DNA of 6,551 nt from positions 1-6,551 of the forward strand of contig DBTP01000201.1 in the NCBI GenBank assembly GCA_002307115.1, given 5' to 3'. Shown here piece after piece: positions 1-6,500 of the stretch (its first letter is position 1; every line of letters begins with the position of its first letter). The notes under the pieces are model-generated. The model did not search any database and was not told the DNA's origin. It saw only the letters and a program-made list of their open reading frames with translations. Origin of the DNA: Fibrobacter sp. UBA1313 (lineage in GTDB: Bacteria; Fibrobacterota; Fibrobacteria; Fibrobacterales; Fibrobacteraceae). A program made the translations under genes and the position numbers.

Positions 1-107
1 ATAAAGAAATACTCTATGCAGAAACAAGCTGGGCTTTTCTCGATTTGAAAACGGGCACACCAACGCGTATTCCACAAGAATTCAAAGCCCTCTTTGGGAT
101 GGAATAG
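1..107 (+). CDS. Acyl thioesterase, hot-dog fold, 3' end only
   Basis: Only the last 34 residues are in the window, read from position 3 to a TAG stop at 105-107; the start lies upstream. The visible segment contains 'YAETSWAFLDLKTGTPTRIP', the last strands of a hot-dog fold acyl-CoA/acyl-ACP thioesterase. It aligns without gaps to the C-terminus of the next gene, sharing E-T-x-W-A-F-x-D-x-K-x-G and I-P plus the K-x-L-F near the end (16 of 34 identical). Family knowledge: these enzymes hydrolyse the thioester of acyl-CoA or acyl-ACP in the cytoplasm to release a free acid. The catalytic N-terminal half is outside the window, so activity and substrate cannot be judged. It is followed after 8 bases by its paralogue and is almost certainly co-transcribed with it. 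Confidence 0.72.
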   Translation, partial: KEILYAETSWAFLDLKTGTPTRIPQEFKALFGME

Positions 108-109
108 GA
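106..109 (+). promoter_or_regulatory. Shine-Dalgarno AGGA overlapping the upstream stop codon
   Basis: AGGA at 106-109 lies 6 bases before the ATG at 116 and shares two bases with the TAG stop of the preceding gene (105-107). This placement supports the ATG at 116 as the start and suggests translational coupling of the two thioesterase genes. Confidence 0.5.
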
Positions 110-115
110 TTTGTT

Positions 116-547
116 ATGGCTCACGAAATGATACCCTCGCCGAATCCGGAATATTTTACTCATGAATTTGTCGTGAATGAATCTGCGCTCGATCACAATC
201 ACCATGTGAATAACGTTGTATTTATCCAGTGGATTCAAGATTATTCGATCCTACATGCCGATACCTGTGGAAGCACAGCGGTCACAGAAGCTACGGGTTG
301 CACTTGGATGATTTTCAATCATCATGTGGAATATAAAGCACAGGCTTTTTTAGGTGATAGGCTTAAACTGACCACTTGGGTTTCTGATTATGCGCGCGCT
401 TCATGTAAACGCAGATGCCGTTTTGAACGCCTGTCAGATGGCAAAGTGGTGCTGGAATCGGAAACGATCTGGGCTTTTATTGACACGAAACGGGGTCGTT
501 TGACAGCGATCCCTGAGAATGTAAAATTGCTTTTCCAAACAAAATAG
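116..547 (+). CDS. Acyl-ACP/acyl-CoA thioesterase, 4HBT-like (143 aa)
   Basis: This is a complete single hot-dog-domain protein of 143 residues, the usual length for the YbgC/4-hydroxybenzoyl-CoA thioesterase-like group. The key motif is 'LDHNHHVNNVVFIQWIQD' at residues 25-42. It matches the D-x-N-x-H-V-N-N signature of plant-type FatA/FatB acyl-ACP thioesterases, where the Asp, Asn and His are at or near the catalytic centre (here D26, N28, H30). The central helix follows, then the strand block 'WMIFNHHVEYKAQAFLGD' (64-81) and a final strand 'ETIWAFID' (116-123). No signal peptide or membrane segment is present, so it is cytoplasmic. Predicted role: hydrolysis of a fatty acyl thioester. Whether the carrier is CoA or ACP, and the chain length, cannot be told from sequence. 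It follows a paralogue by 8 bases, and the ATG start is backed by AGGA at 106-109. YbgC-like housekeeping thioesterase is the main alternative label. Confidence 0.85.
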   Translation: MAHEMIPSPNPEYFTHEFVVNESALDHNHHVNNVVFIQWIQDYSILHADTCGSTAVTEATGCTWMIFNHHVEYKAQAFLGDRLKLTTWVSDYARASCKRRCRFERLSDGKVVLESETIWAFIDTKRGRLTAIPENVKLLFQTK

Positions 548-571
548 CGCGGTGGAGTATTAGTCACTAGG

Positions 572-593
572 CCCCAAGTGAAAACGGTTGGGG
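572..593. terminator. Possible weak hairpin terminator between convergent genes
   Basis: CCCCAA at 572-577 pairs with TTGGGG at 588-593, giving a 6-bp stem with a 10-base loop. It sits in the 52-base gap between the stop of the thioesterase (547) and the stop of the convergent protease gene (600). On the + strand it is followed by ATCTATTTAT, which is only moderately T-rich; on the - strand no T-run follows. The position is right for a terminator, but the structure is weak. The rest of this gap shows nothing recognisable. Confidence 0.35.
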
Positions 594-599
594 ATCTAT

Positions 600-3500
600 T
601 TATCGCATCCAGCGGTTATTGAATCCCATACCGATGGTAAAACTCATGCGGGTAGGGCTCACACTTTCTCCCAAAAGGGGCACGTCCAGCGGGTGCATTT
701 TGTACCCGCCATGACCGTTTTCATCGACGCCAATTCGATCCAAGCCGCGGGCAACATTAAATGAAATATCGAAAGGAATGCTATAGAAAATACGGTTTCC
801 GACGCGGATTTCGAGCCCTACGCTGCGATCCCAAAACTGAGTATCTTTCAGCTTTTCCATAGGAATCCCGTTGTCGTTCCAGGCACTTCCGACCTGTGCA
901 TACATATCGATGTAAAAGTCTCTCGTGGTGAAAATCCAGAATTGGTTCCGGAAATCTTGATAGAGTGGAAACAGGTAATGGAGATCTGCACTCGCGGTTT
1001 TCATGCCGCTACGGGTATAGTCTTCGCTAGTGATGAGGTACGGGTACCCTTCGAGGAAAAGAGGCTTGTAGTAATAGCGATCAAGAGTATCCTTACTATT
1101 CTTTGCTTTCCAGTCGAAAATACCTGCAACGTTTGCTCCAGCAGCGAAACGAGCTCCGTCATGAATCGGATTGGGGAGGCTCCCAAAAAGGGAGAGATTT
1201 AATTCGTGAATGGTGTAGGTGCGATAAATCGGTTCAATGGCACCGCCTGCGCTGACTGTGAAACTTTCCGCAAAAGTACCTTCACGATAAAGATCCGCAT
1301 TAGAGACTTGGTAAGTCAAAGCAATTCCGTTTCCTTGACCATCAATGTTGCTTGAATTTTCTTCAGGGAGATCTCCCATCAAAGAGGCCATGACACTGGC
1401 ACTCAATCGCTTTTGGTAGGTCCAGCGCAAATTATCTTCGTACAAATTAAAATCAGCCCAATCATAACTAGCACCAACGACAAGACTATCGCCAGCCTTG
1501 AATACGCTATACCCAGCACTTCCGGAAAATGCATGGAGAGGAATCGAATAATTGCTGACTCCCACGGAATCTTCATAGCTGCGCGGATCTTCATAGCGAA
1601 CGGTATCTTTGCTTACAAAGTTCATGTGCGTATACATGAGGTTCAATGTTAAAGGAGTGCTACGATTTTCAAAAGAGATGAAAAATTCGCGTTCGATGCT
1701 TGGATTGAGACCATCGCTATTGATGAAATCCCAACCGGCTCCCATTTCGAGGAGGAACCCTGCTTGCAAGGAATTCTTTTTGAGAGGATCAGAGAGGGCC
1801 ATTGCCACCCCCATTTTTGTAATCATTTTGCCATTGCCCATGGCCCCAAAATCGGGAGCACGTTCACCAAAGGAGATGAGTGGAATCACAAGAGGAATCG
1901 TAGGAATCCCTTTATAGTCACGTTGAGCTCCTGTGAATTCAATGTCCGCCATTTCAAGAGACTTGACGGGTTTGAATTCCAGAGATCCATTCAGCGCTAG
2001 TGTGTTTGTCGCAGGCTTTTTGAGTGTTGAATCTCTTTTGGTAAGGACGGTGTCGATTTTGCATGGGGGGGGAGTTGAGGCGATTGTCGCTGCGGAATCC
2101 ACTTTTGCTGTGGGGACCTCTGGGCAGACGGTATAAGTGGTATCCACAATAGAGATCACAGAATCTTTCATTGCTGCATAATCGGTGAGCGGGAGAGAAT
2201 AAAGGGAAAATCCGTCTTTGTCATAGCCGGTATAGAAAATGGTAAGCGAATCGACAACTGGGGTAAAGGCCCCGCCGAGAACGTTTGTGAGCGGAAACTC
2301 TTTCCCTGTGGTGAGATCTTGAGAGTACAAGTTATGAATTCCATTCTTATTATTCGCGTAGATGATTTTGTTATTATCAATCCAGTTGGGGTCTCTTAAA
2401 TCAAAACCTTTTTGAGATAGATCGCGTAAGTTTTTTCCATCGCGGTCAATAACAGCGATGCCTCTTGTTTCGTTGTCGAAGTAGCTAAAAACGATGCGTT
2501 TGCCATCCGGGCTAAACTTCGGAGCATAGATGTTATAGTAATCGAATTTGGCATCCGGGGTATAAATATCCTGGTATTCTCCAGCCATTTTTTCGCCCAC
2601 TGCGGGGAGATTGGTGACACTAAGCACAAAGTGTGTGGAATTGATTTCACGACGGACAAAGACAATTTCTGTCCCTTGAAAATTAATGTCCGGGTAAACA
2701 GCATCAGCAAGGAACGTCACTGATTGCTCATTTTTATTGGTATCTACCACGGCAATATCAAAGTAGGATCTTCCATCGCGATCTTTATTCTTGTAAGTGA
2801 CGTAGGCGAGAAGGGGGCCACGTTCAGGGAGATCACGTACGCTAAGGCCTTTATCGAACCAACCCTTTTTAATTTTGAAACCGCTTTTGGTGTATTGAGT
2901 AATGTCGATAATGGAATCTTCAATCGTGATTCCTTCTACAGCGATACTCGAATCTTTAATGGTGACTGGATTTTGCAAATTTTTGGGCATCTTAAAAATA
3001 CCCCCATCAAACCACGGACCACCAAAGTTGGAAACTCCATACACATTGCCGCCGGCGACTATCGGAAAATCTTGGTAAAAGGCTTTCTCTGTCCACTTTT
3101 TTCCGGTAACAGGAATTCCAATGGCTTTCTTTTGGGCTTCATAGCGAGTTTTTAATTCCGCTTTCCAATTTTCAAAAAGGTCTTTTTCACTAATGCCGAG
3201 TACCGATTCAAGCGCTGCATCCAAAGTAACTCGGTGAATGCGAGATAGTTCCGACCAGACTTTGGGAATGGCATTTTCTCCATAGTGTTCCGCAATGTAA
3301 CGCACCAGCGAGAAACCCTGGGTGTAAGGGCCGAGTTCCGCTTTCAGTGAATTGGCCTCAAAATCATGCATGTATTCCAGATCGAGAATTTGATCATCCA
3401 ACGTAGCGATTCGTAATAACATATCGCGGTGGGTATCCCAAGAGTCAAAACCCATGCGGCTAGATTCAAATTGGGCGGTACCCTCAGCGAACCATAGGGG

Positions 3501-4007
3501 TTGGCTCGTAAAGGGATAAAAAGAAAGAAAATTTTCTGTGGACCGTTCGTTATAATAATCGGTGTAAGAAACCTGTAACCCATAAAGGAAGGGAGGCAAT
3601 TTACTTCCACTTTCAATACTTACCAAATGAGAAAACTCGTGGGTGATCACATCGCTTAACCAATGATGGGAACTCCGCACTTTAAAATCCCAATTTGTGA
3701 GCCAAATATTCATGCTGTTTTCGGTAGGCAAAGCATTACCGTTCGAATACAGAGAATTGTGGATGGATAAGTTGATTTTTCCAGAAAGATTCATTCGGTA
3801 ACGATTCACCACAGAATCGTACACGGCTTCAGCGTAAGCGGCAACGGTGCTTGCGTGGCTCGTATATTCGGAGGGGTAATTATAAATAAAATGCTCGGTT
3901 TCTGCGGTCTTCCACTTGAGGTAGCTCTGATTACCATAGAAAGGAATATAGCCCGCGAAAACGATGCTCGCGGTAAGAAAGGTTGCAAAAAATAAAAAAG
4001 GTTTCAC
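600..4007 (-). CDS. Secreted zinc metallopeptidase with TolB-like propeller and C-terminal outer-membrane barrel
   Basis: Start: an in-frame TAA lies just upstream (4026-4028). Candidate starts are TTG at 4022 and GTG at 4007; I chose GTG because it gives a compact signal peptide (KPFLFF..., cleavage near A18-G19) and about 1135 residues. Neither start has a good SD. Domains, numbered from GTG: residues 32-295 are a peptidase-MA-like gluzincin domain with 'VITHEFSH' (H123, E124, H127) and 'WFAEG' (E175, 48 residues later) as the expected third zinc ligand. About 315-610 are TolB/WD40-like propeller blades, including 'FSPDGKRIVF' (498-507). About 620-680 are a Thr/Pro/Ala/Lys linker with the only two cysteines (C628, C649). 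About 695-1135 are amphipathic beta strands resembling a surface-antigen/Omp85-type barrel, including 'LEGYPYL' (985-991), comparable to the VRGY loop segment, and a C-terminal strand 'SFTIGMGF'. Predicted location: outer membrane, with protease and propeller in the periplasm or at the surface. Substrate unknown. It converges on the thioesterase genes and diverges from the SagB-like gene. Confidence 0.83.
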   Translation of the reverse strand: MKPFLFFATFLTASIVFAGYIPFYGNQSYLKWKTAETEHFIYNYPSEYTSHASTVAAYAEAVYDSVVNRYRMNLSGKINLSIHNSLYSNGNALPTENSMNIWLTNWDFKVRSSHHWLSDVITHEFSHLVSIESGSKLPPFLYGLQVSYTDYYNERSTENFLSFYPFTSQPLWFAEGTAQFESSRMGFDSWDTHRDMLLRIATLDDQILDLEYMHDFEANSLKAELGPYTQGFSLVRYIAEHYGENAIPKVWSELSRIHRVTLDAALESVLGISEKDLFENWKAELKTRYEAQKKAIGIPVTGKKWTEKAFYQDFPIVAGGNVYGVSNFGGPWFDGGIFKMPKNLQNPVTIKDSSIAVEGITIEDSIIDITQYTKSGFKIKKGWFDKGLSVRDLPERGPLLAYVTYKNKDRDGRSYFDIAVVDTNKNEQSVTFLADAVYPDINFQGTEIVFVRREINSTHFVLSVTNLPAVGEKMAGEYQDIYTPDAKFDYYNIYAPKFSPDGKRIVFSYFDNETRGIAVIDRDGKNLRDLSQKGFDLRDPNWIDNNKIIYANNKNGIHNLYSQDLTTGKEFPLTNVLGGAFTPVVDSLTIFYTGYDKDGFSLYSLPLTDYAAMKDSVISIVDTTYTVCPEVPTAKVDSAATIASTPPPCKIDTVLTKRDSTLKKPATNTLALNGSLEFKPVKSLEMADIEFTGAQRDYKGIPTIPLVIPLISFGERAPDFGAMGNGKMITKMGVAMALSDPLKKNSLQAGFLLEMGAGWDFINSDGLNPSIEREFFISFENRSTPLTLNLMYTHMNFVSKDTVRYEDPRSYEDSVGVSNYSIPLHAFSGSAGYSVFKAGDSLVVGASYDWADFNLYEDNLRWTYQKRLSASVMASLMGDLPEENSSNIDGQGNGIALTYQVSNADLYREGTFAESFTVSAGGAIEPIYRTYTIHELNLSLFGSLPNPIHDGARFAAGANVAGIFDWKAKNSKDTLDRYYYKPLFLEGYPYLITSEDYTRSGMKTASADLHYLFPLYQDFRNQFWIFTTRDFYIDMYAQVGSAWNDNGIPMEKLKDTQFWDRSVGLEIRVGNRIFYSIPFDISFNVARGLDRIGVDENGHGGYKMHPLDVPLLGESVSPTRMSFTIGMGFNNRWMR
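2065..2072 (-). repeat. C8 homopolymer (G8 on + strand) inside the protease-barrel gene
   Basis: Eight consecutive G on the + strand read as CCC-CCC-CCA on the coding strand, giving Pro646-Pro648 in the linker just before C649. It is the longest G/C homopolymer I see in the window. A one-base slip would shift the frame ahead of the whole barrel domain. Confidence 0.9.
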
Positions 4008-4083
4008 GATAATAGAACTCAAAAATTATTATGTTCTCAAAGGAATCATTTTAATATACAAAACAAGCAAAATAGAAATCGTT
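4008..4083. promoter_or_regulatory. Divergent AT-rich promoter region
   Basis: This gap separates the divergent starts of the protease gene (- strand, 4007 or 4022) and the SagB-like gene (+ strand, 4084), so it should hold promoters for both. TAATAT at 4052-4057 is a good -10-like hexamer for the + strand, 26 bases before the ATG. The same stretch read on the other strand gives TATATT, a -10-like hexamer for the protease gene, so the two promoters may overlap. No convincing -35 box is visible at the normal distance for either. No SD precedes the ATG at 4084. Individual elements are guesses; the promoter-bearing role of the region follows from gene orientation. Confidence 0.45.
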
Positions 4084-5550
4084 ATGGCAAGTTTTACGGA
4101 ACGTTATCATGAACTGAGCAAGTACCACCCCTATTCGGTGGATCGGCCAGTACAATTAAAATGGGAATCGCATATTCCTCCGTTTAAAGCGATTGAAAAC
4201 CTGCCCCGCATTCCACTTGAGCCAAAGGTGGGATCTCGTACGGAAATGCCCGTTCTCACGGATTTTGGAACGCTCAAGTTGCTCACCTATTTATTGCATT
4301 TTACTTCTGGAGTCACTGAGGAAGTCCCGAGCGAAAATGGCCCGATCCATTTCCGGACCAATTTTTCTGGGGGTGCTATATACCCCATTGAAGTTTTTTT
4401 CCTCGTGCGCAGATTTGATATCCCTGATGGCCTCTATTATTATGACCCTACGAAAAGTTGCATTTTGAGAATGGCTGGGGTGGAGGCCTGGGCTCAATGG
4501 GTGGGGGTCGTGGCAGACACAGCGACCGTTGAAAAATCGGATCTTGTTTTTTTGTATACAGGAATTTTAGATCGTTGTATTTGGCGCTACAAGGAAAACG
4601 CATATCGTCGGGTCCTTTTAGATGCTGGAGCCACGTTAGGCAATACGGTGATGCATGCTCATGCCATTGGATTAGGGGTGGTTCCTCTCAGTGGTTTTGT
4701 GGATTCGAAAGTGGAATCATTGTTACAGCTCCGTTCGGGTGAAGTCCCTTTGGCGGCCCTCGCTGTGGACCTTTCTATTAAAAATTCAAAAGCGCATTTC
4801 TCAACGCCTAGTTTGGAACCCGCAGTTGCTGCAAAATCGCTTGCGGTTGAAGATCAACAAATTCATTTACAAGCACAGTTACTTTGTCAGAACCAAGCAG
4901 AACGCATTCCAGAACCTATTTTCAGAGACCCGGTCCCTTATACTTTGGATAATGTGGCTGGAAAACGTCAAGAATTATTTGGATCTTATTTGACTCCGGA
5001 AGATATCCGCTGCGCGCTTCCCATTTATTCGTGGCATCGTCGGGTTTGTCGCACATTTTTAAAAGAAAAATTGTCTTTTGATTCTTTGTCGGTCACATTA
5101 AATCTTGCGTATAATTCGATTGCTTCTATTGCGGAATCGGCAGGCTTTCTAAAACATTGGCTTTTGGTTTTCTCGGTCGATTCTGTGGAAGAGGGATTAT
5201 ATCGGTATTTGCCTTCGGAACATGCGTTGGTGTATGTGAATCGAGGAACGACACGTGATGTATTTGCTGCCGCCCATGTGAGTGCGGTTGCTTTGAAGGG
5301 GTGCTCTGCAGTCTTGCTCCAAACGGCCAATTTGGACGAAACGACCGCTATTATGGGCGACCGCGGGTATCGTTATCTTCATTTGGATGCAGGAATTGTG
5401 TGTGAGGCAATCAATATTTGGGGCTGTTTTACCCATGTGAGTTGCAGTAGTGACAGCTTCTATTATGAGGACGAATACAAAAAAGCTCTTGATTTTTCTT
5501 CACGAGAATCCATCATCTCGGAGACGGTTCTTGGAATAGGTCGCCTGTAA
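4084..5550 (+). CDS. SagB-like FMN dehydrogenase with two fused nitroreductase-like domains (488 aa)
   Basis: SagB/ThcOx-type members of the nitroreductase family are FMN enzymes; the studied ones oxidise azolines to azoles in ribosomal peptides. The start at ATG 4084 gives 'YHELSKYHP' at residues 8-16, the typical SagB N-terminus. The frame is open upstream to 3964, but that part overlaps the divergent gene. Half 1 (about 55-230): 'RTNFSGGAIYPIE' (91-103) matches the R-x-x-P-S-A-G-A-x-Y-P FMN loop, 'GLYYYDP' (116-122) follows, then 'RCIWRYKENAYR' (164-175) and 'DAGATLGN' (180-187). Half 2 (about 305-488): 'RRVCRTF' (319-325) matches the R-R-S-x-R-x-F start, 'SAGF' (352-355) and 'GLYRYLP' (371-377) follow, then 'GDRGYRYLHLDAG' (425-437) and the final 'GIGRL'. 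Residues 231-304 link the halves. No signal peptide, so cytoplasmic. The Lys of the usual K-Y pair is Arg168. No precursor peptide or cyclodehydratase is in the window, so the substrate is unknown. fmt follows after 17 bases. Confidence 0.8.
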   Translation: MASFTERYHELSKYHPYSVDRPVQLKWESHIPPFKAIENLPRIPLEPKVGSRTEMPVLTDFGTLKLLTYLLHFTSGVTEEVPSENGPIHFRTNFSGGAIYPIEVFFLVRRFDIPDGLYYYDPTKSCILRMAGVEAWAQWVGVVADTATVEKSDLVFLYTGILDRCIWRYKENAYRRVLLDAGATLGNTVMHAHAIGLGVVPLSGFVDSKVESLLQLRSGEVPLAALAVDLSIKNSKAHFSTPSLEPAVAAKSLAVEDQQIHLQAQLLCQNQAERIPEPIFRDPVPYTLDNVAGKRQELFGSYLTPEDIRCALPIYSWHRRVCRTFLKEKLSFDSLSVTLNLAYNSIASIAESAGFLKHWLLVFSVDSVEEGLYRYLPSEHALVYVNRGTTRDVFAAAHVSAVALKGCSAVLLQTANLDETTAIMGDRGYRYLHLDAGIVCEAINIWGCFTHVSCSSDSFYYEDEYKKALDFSSRESIISETVLGIGRL

Positions 5551-5567
5551 TTTCTATTTTGGGCACT

Positions 5568-6500
5568 ATGAAAATTGTTTTTATGGGTACGCCGGAATTT
5601 GCGGCACACTTTTTACTCCATCTTCATCAAAGTACTCATCAAATTGTGGGTGTGGTGACGCAGCCGGATCGTCCTGCGGGGCGTGGGCGCGTTTTAACGG
5701 CGCCACCAGTCAAAGTAGAAGCCGAACGTTTGGGTTACCCTGTTTTGCAACCTTCCTCTGTCAAAGATCCAGAATTGGTAACCGCGCTTCAGGCTTTAAA
5801 TGCGGATCTTTTTGTGGTTGTAGCTTTTTCCATTTTGCCAAAATCCGTACTCGCTGTTTCTAAAAGGGGTGCAGTCAATGTTCATGGTAGCATCCTCCCC
5901 AAATATCGTGGAGCGGCTCCTGTACAGTGGGCGATTGCCGATGGCAATAAAACCACAGGGGTGACAATTTTTTTATTAGATGAAAAAATGGATCACGGCC
6001 CTATTTTAGAACAACGTGAAGTGCCTATTGATTTTCAGGATACCACCGCCTCTCTTTTAGATAAAATGGTGGCGCCCGCTTGTGATGCTCTTGATTCTGC
6101 GTTGGCGCGTATAGAATCAGGCAACGTGGAGGATCTTCCCGCGCAAGCCCATGCCGAAGCGTCTCCTGCTCCTAAAATCAAAAAAGAAGACGGCATTCTT
6201 GATTTTACAAAATCTGCAGCTCTTTTGCATGATCGGATTCGTGCTTTTAACCCGTGGCCAGGGGGTTATACCGCTCTTGCAAATAAAACGGTTTATTTTC
6301 GCAAAACGGATGTTTCCGATAAAATAACGCTTGCTCCAGGGCAAGGACGTATTGACGGAATGCGTTTGTTTGTAGGTACCGCGGATGGGGTACTTGAAGT
6401 ATTAGAAATTCAGCTTGAAGGAAAACGTGCAATGCCAGTGAGTGATTTTTTAAAGGGACTTCAAAATAAGGAGGACCTTTGCTTCAAGACTCTGGTCTAA
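5568..6500 (+). CDS. fmt: Methionyl-tRNA formyltransferase
   Basis: Fmt transfers a formyl group from 10-formyltetrahydrofolate to the amino group of methionyl-initiator tRNA in the cytoplasm. The 310-residue length is close to the E. coli enzyme. The ATG at 5568 gives the standard N-terminus 'MKIVFMGTPEFA'; a TTG three codons earlier is possible but adds nothing conserved. Visible motifs: 'TQPDRPAGRG' (31-40), catalytic 'NVHGSILPKYRGAAP' (104-118) with N104 and H106, and 'DEKMDHGPIL' (138-147) with catalytic D142. The C-terminal tRNA-binding domain includes 'KKEDGILDF' (205-213) and 'IRAFNPWPGGYT' (224-235). The segment 'VVAFSILPKSVL' is one residue shorter than the VVAYGLILPKAVL form of proteobacteria. 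No clear SD precedes it; the 17-base gap after the SagB-like gene suggests coupled translation. The 3' end overlaps the next gene. Confidence 0.96.
   Translation: MKIVFMGTPEFAAHFLLHLHQSTHQIVGVVTQPDRPAGRGRVLTAPPVKVEAERLGYPVLQPSSVKDPELVTALQALNADLFVVVAFSILPKSVLAVSKRGAVNVHGSILPKYRGAAPVQWAIADGNKTTGVTIFLLDEKMDHGPILEQREVPIDFQDTTASLLDKMVAPACDALDSALARIESGNVEDLPAQAHAEASPAPKIKKEDGILDFTKSAALLHDRIRAFNPWPGGYTALANKTVYFRKTDVSDKITLAPGQGRIDGMRLFVGTADGVLEVLEIQLEGKRAMPVSDFLKGLQNKEDLCFKTLV
6468..6475 (+). promoter_or_regulatory. Strong Shine-Dalgarno AAGGAGGA inside the 3' end of fmt
   Basis: AAGGAGGA is the best ribosome-binding sequence in the window. It lies within the last codons of fmt, with four bases between GGAGG and the TTG at 6479. 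It decides the start of the following gene, since no ATG is nearby in that frame. Confidence 0.65.

Noticed and set aside
548..599. Small gene or regulatory RNA in the convergent gap
   Set aside because: Only 52 bases, with no open frame of note and just the weak hairpin already listed.
1609..2136. Overlapping + strand open frames antisense to the barrel-encoding part
   Set aside because: Their translations show no family pattern and mirror the codon structure of the - strand gene.
2396..2710. 104-codon - strand frame overlapping the propeller region
   Set aside because: It is a different frame of the same strand within the protease gene, with no independent start signal or domain; the propeller frame has clear 'FSPDGK' motifs.
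2724..3155. 143-codon open frame on the + strand antisense to the protease gene
   Set aside because: It lies wholly inside a well-supported coding region, has no recognisable domain and no good SD. It is a shadow frame.
3964..4083. N-terminal extension of the SagB-like protein by 40 residues to an ATG at 3964
   Set aside because: It would overlap the start of the divergent protease gene, encodes low-complexity Lys/Ile-rich sequence, and lies before the typical SagB 'YHELSKYHP' start. ATG 4084 is the natural start.
4394..4553. T7 runs at 4394-4400 and 4547-4553 as slippage sites in the SagB-like gene
   Set aside because: Seven-base T-runs are common in AT-moderate genes and here encode ordinary Phe/Leu positions; another occurs in fmt. 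They are not distinctive.
4084..5550. A full RiPP azole biosynthesis cluster
   Set aside because: Only the SagB-like protein is present; no YcaO, E1-like protein, leader-peptide ORF, transporter or protease of that pathway is in the window.
5559..5567. TTG start for Fmt three codons upstream
   Set aside because: The conserved Fmt N-terminus begins exactly at the ATG at 5568, and no SD supports the TTG.
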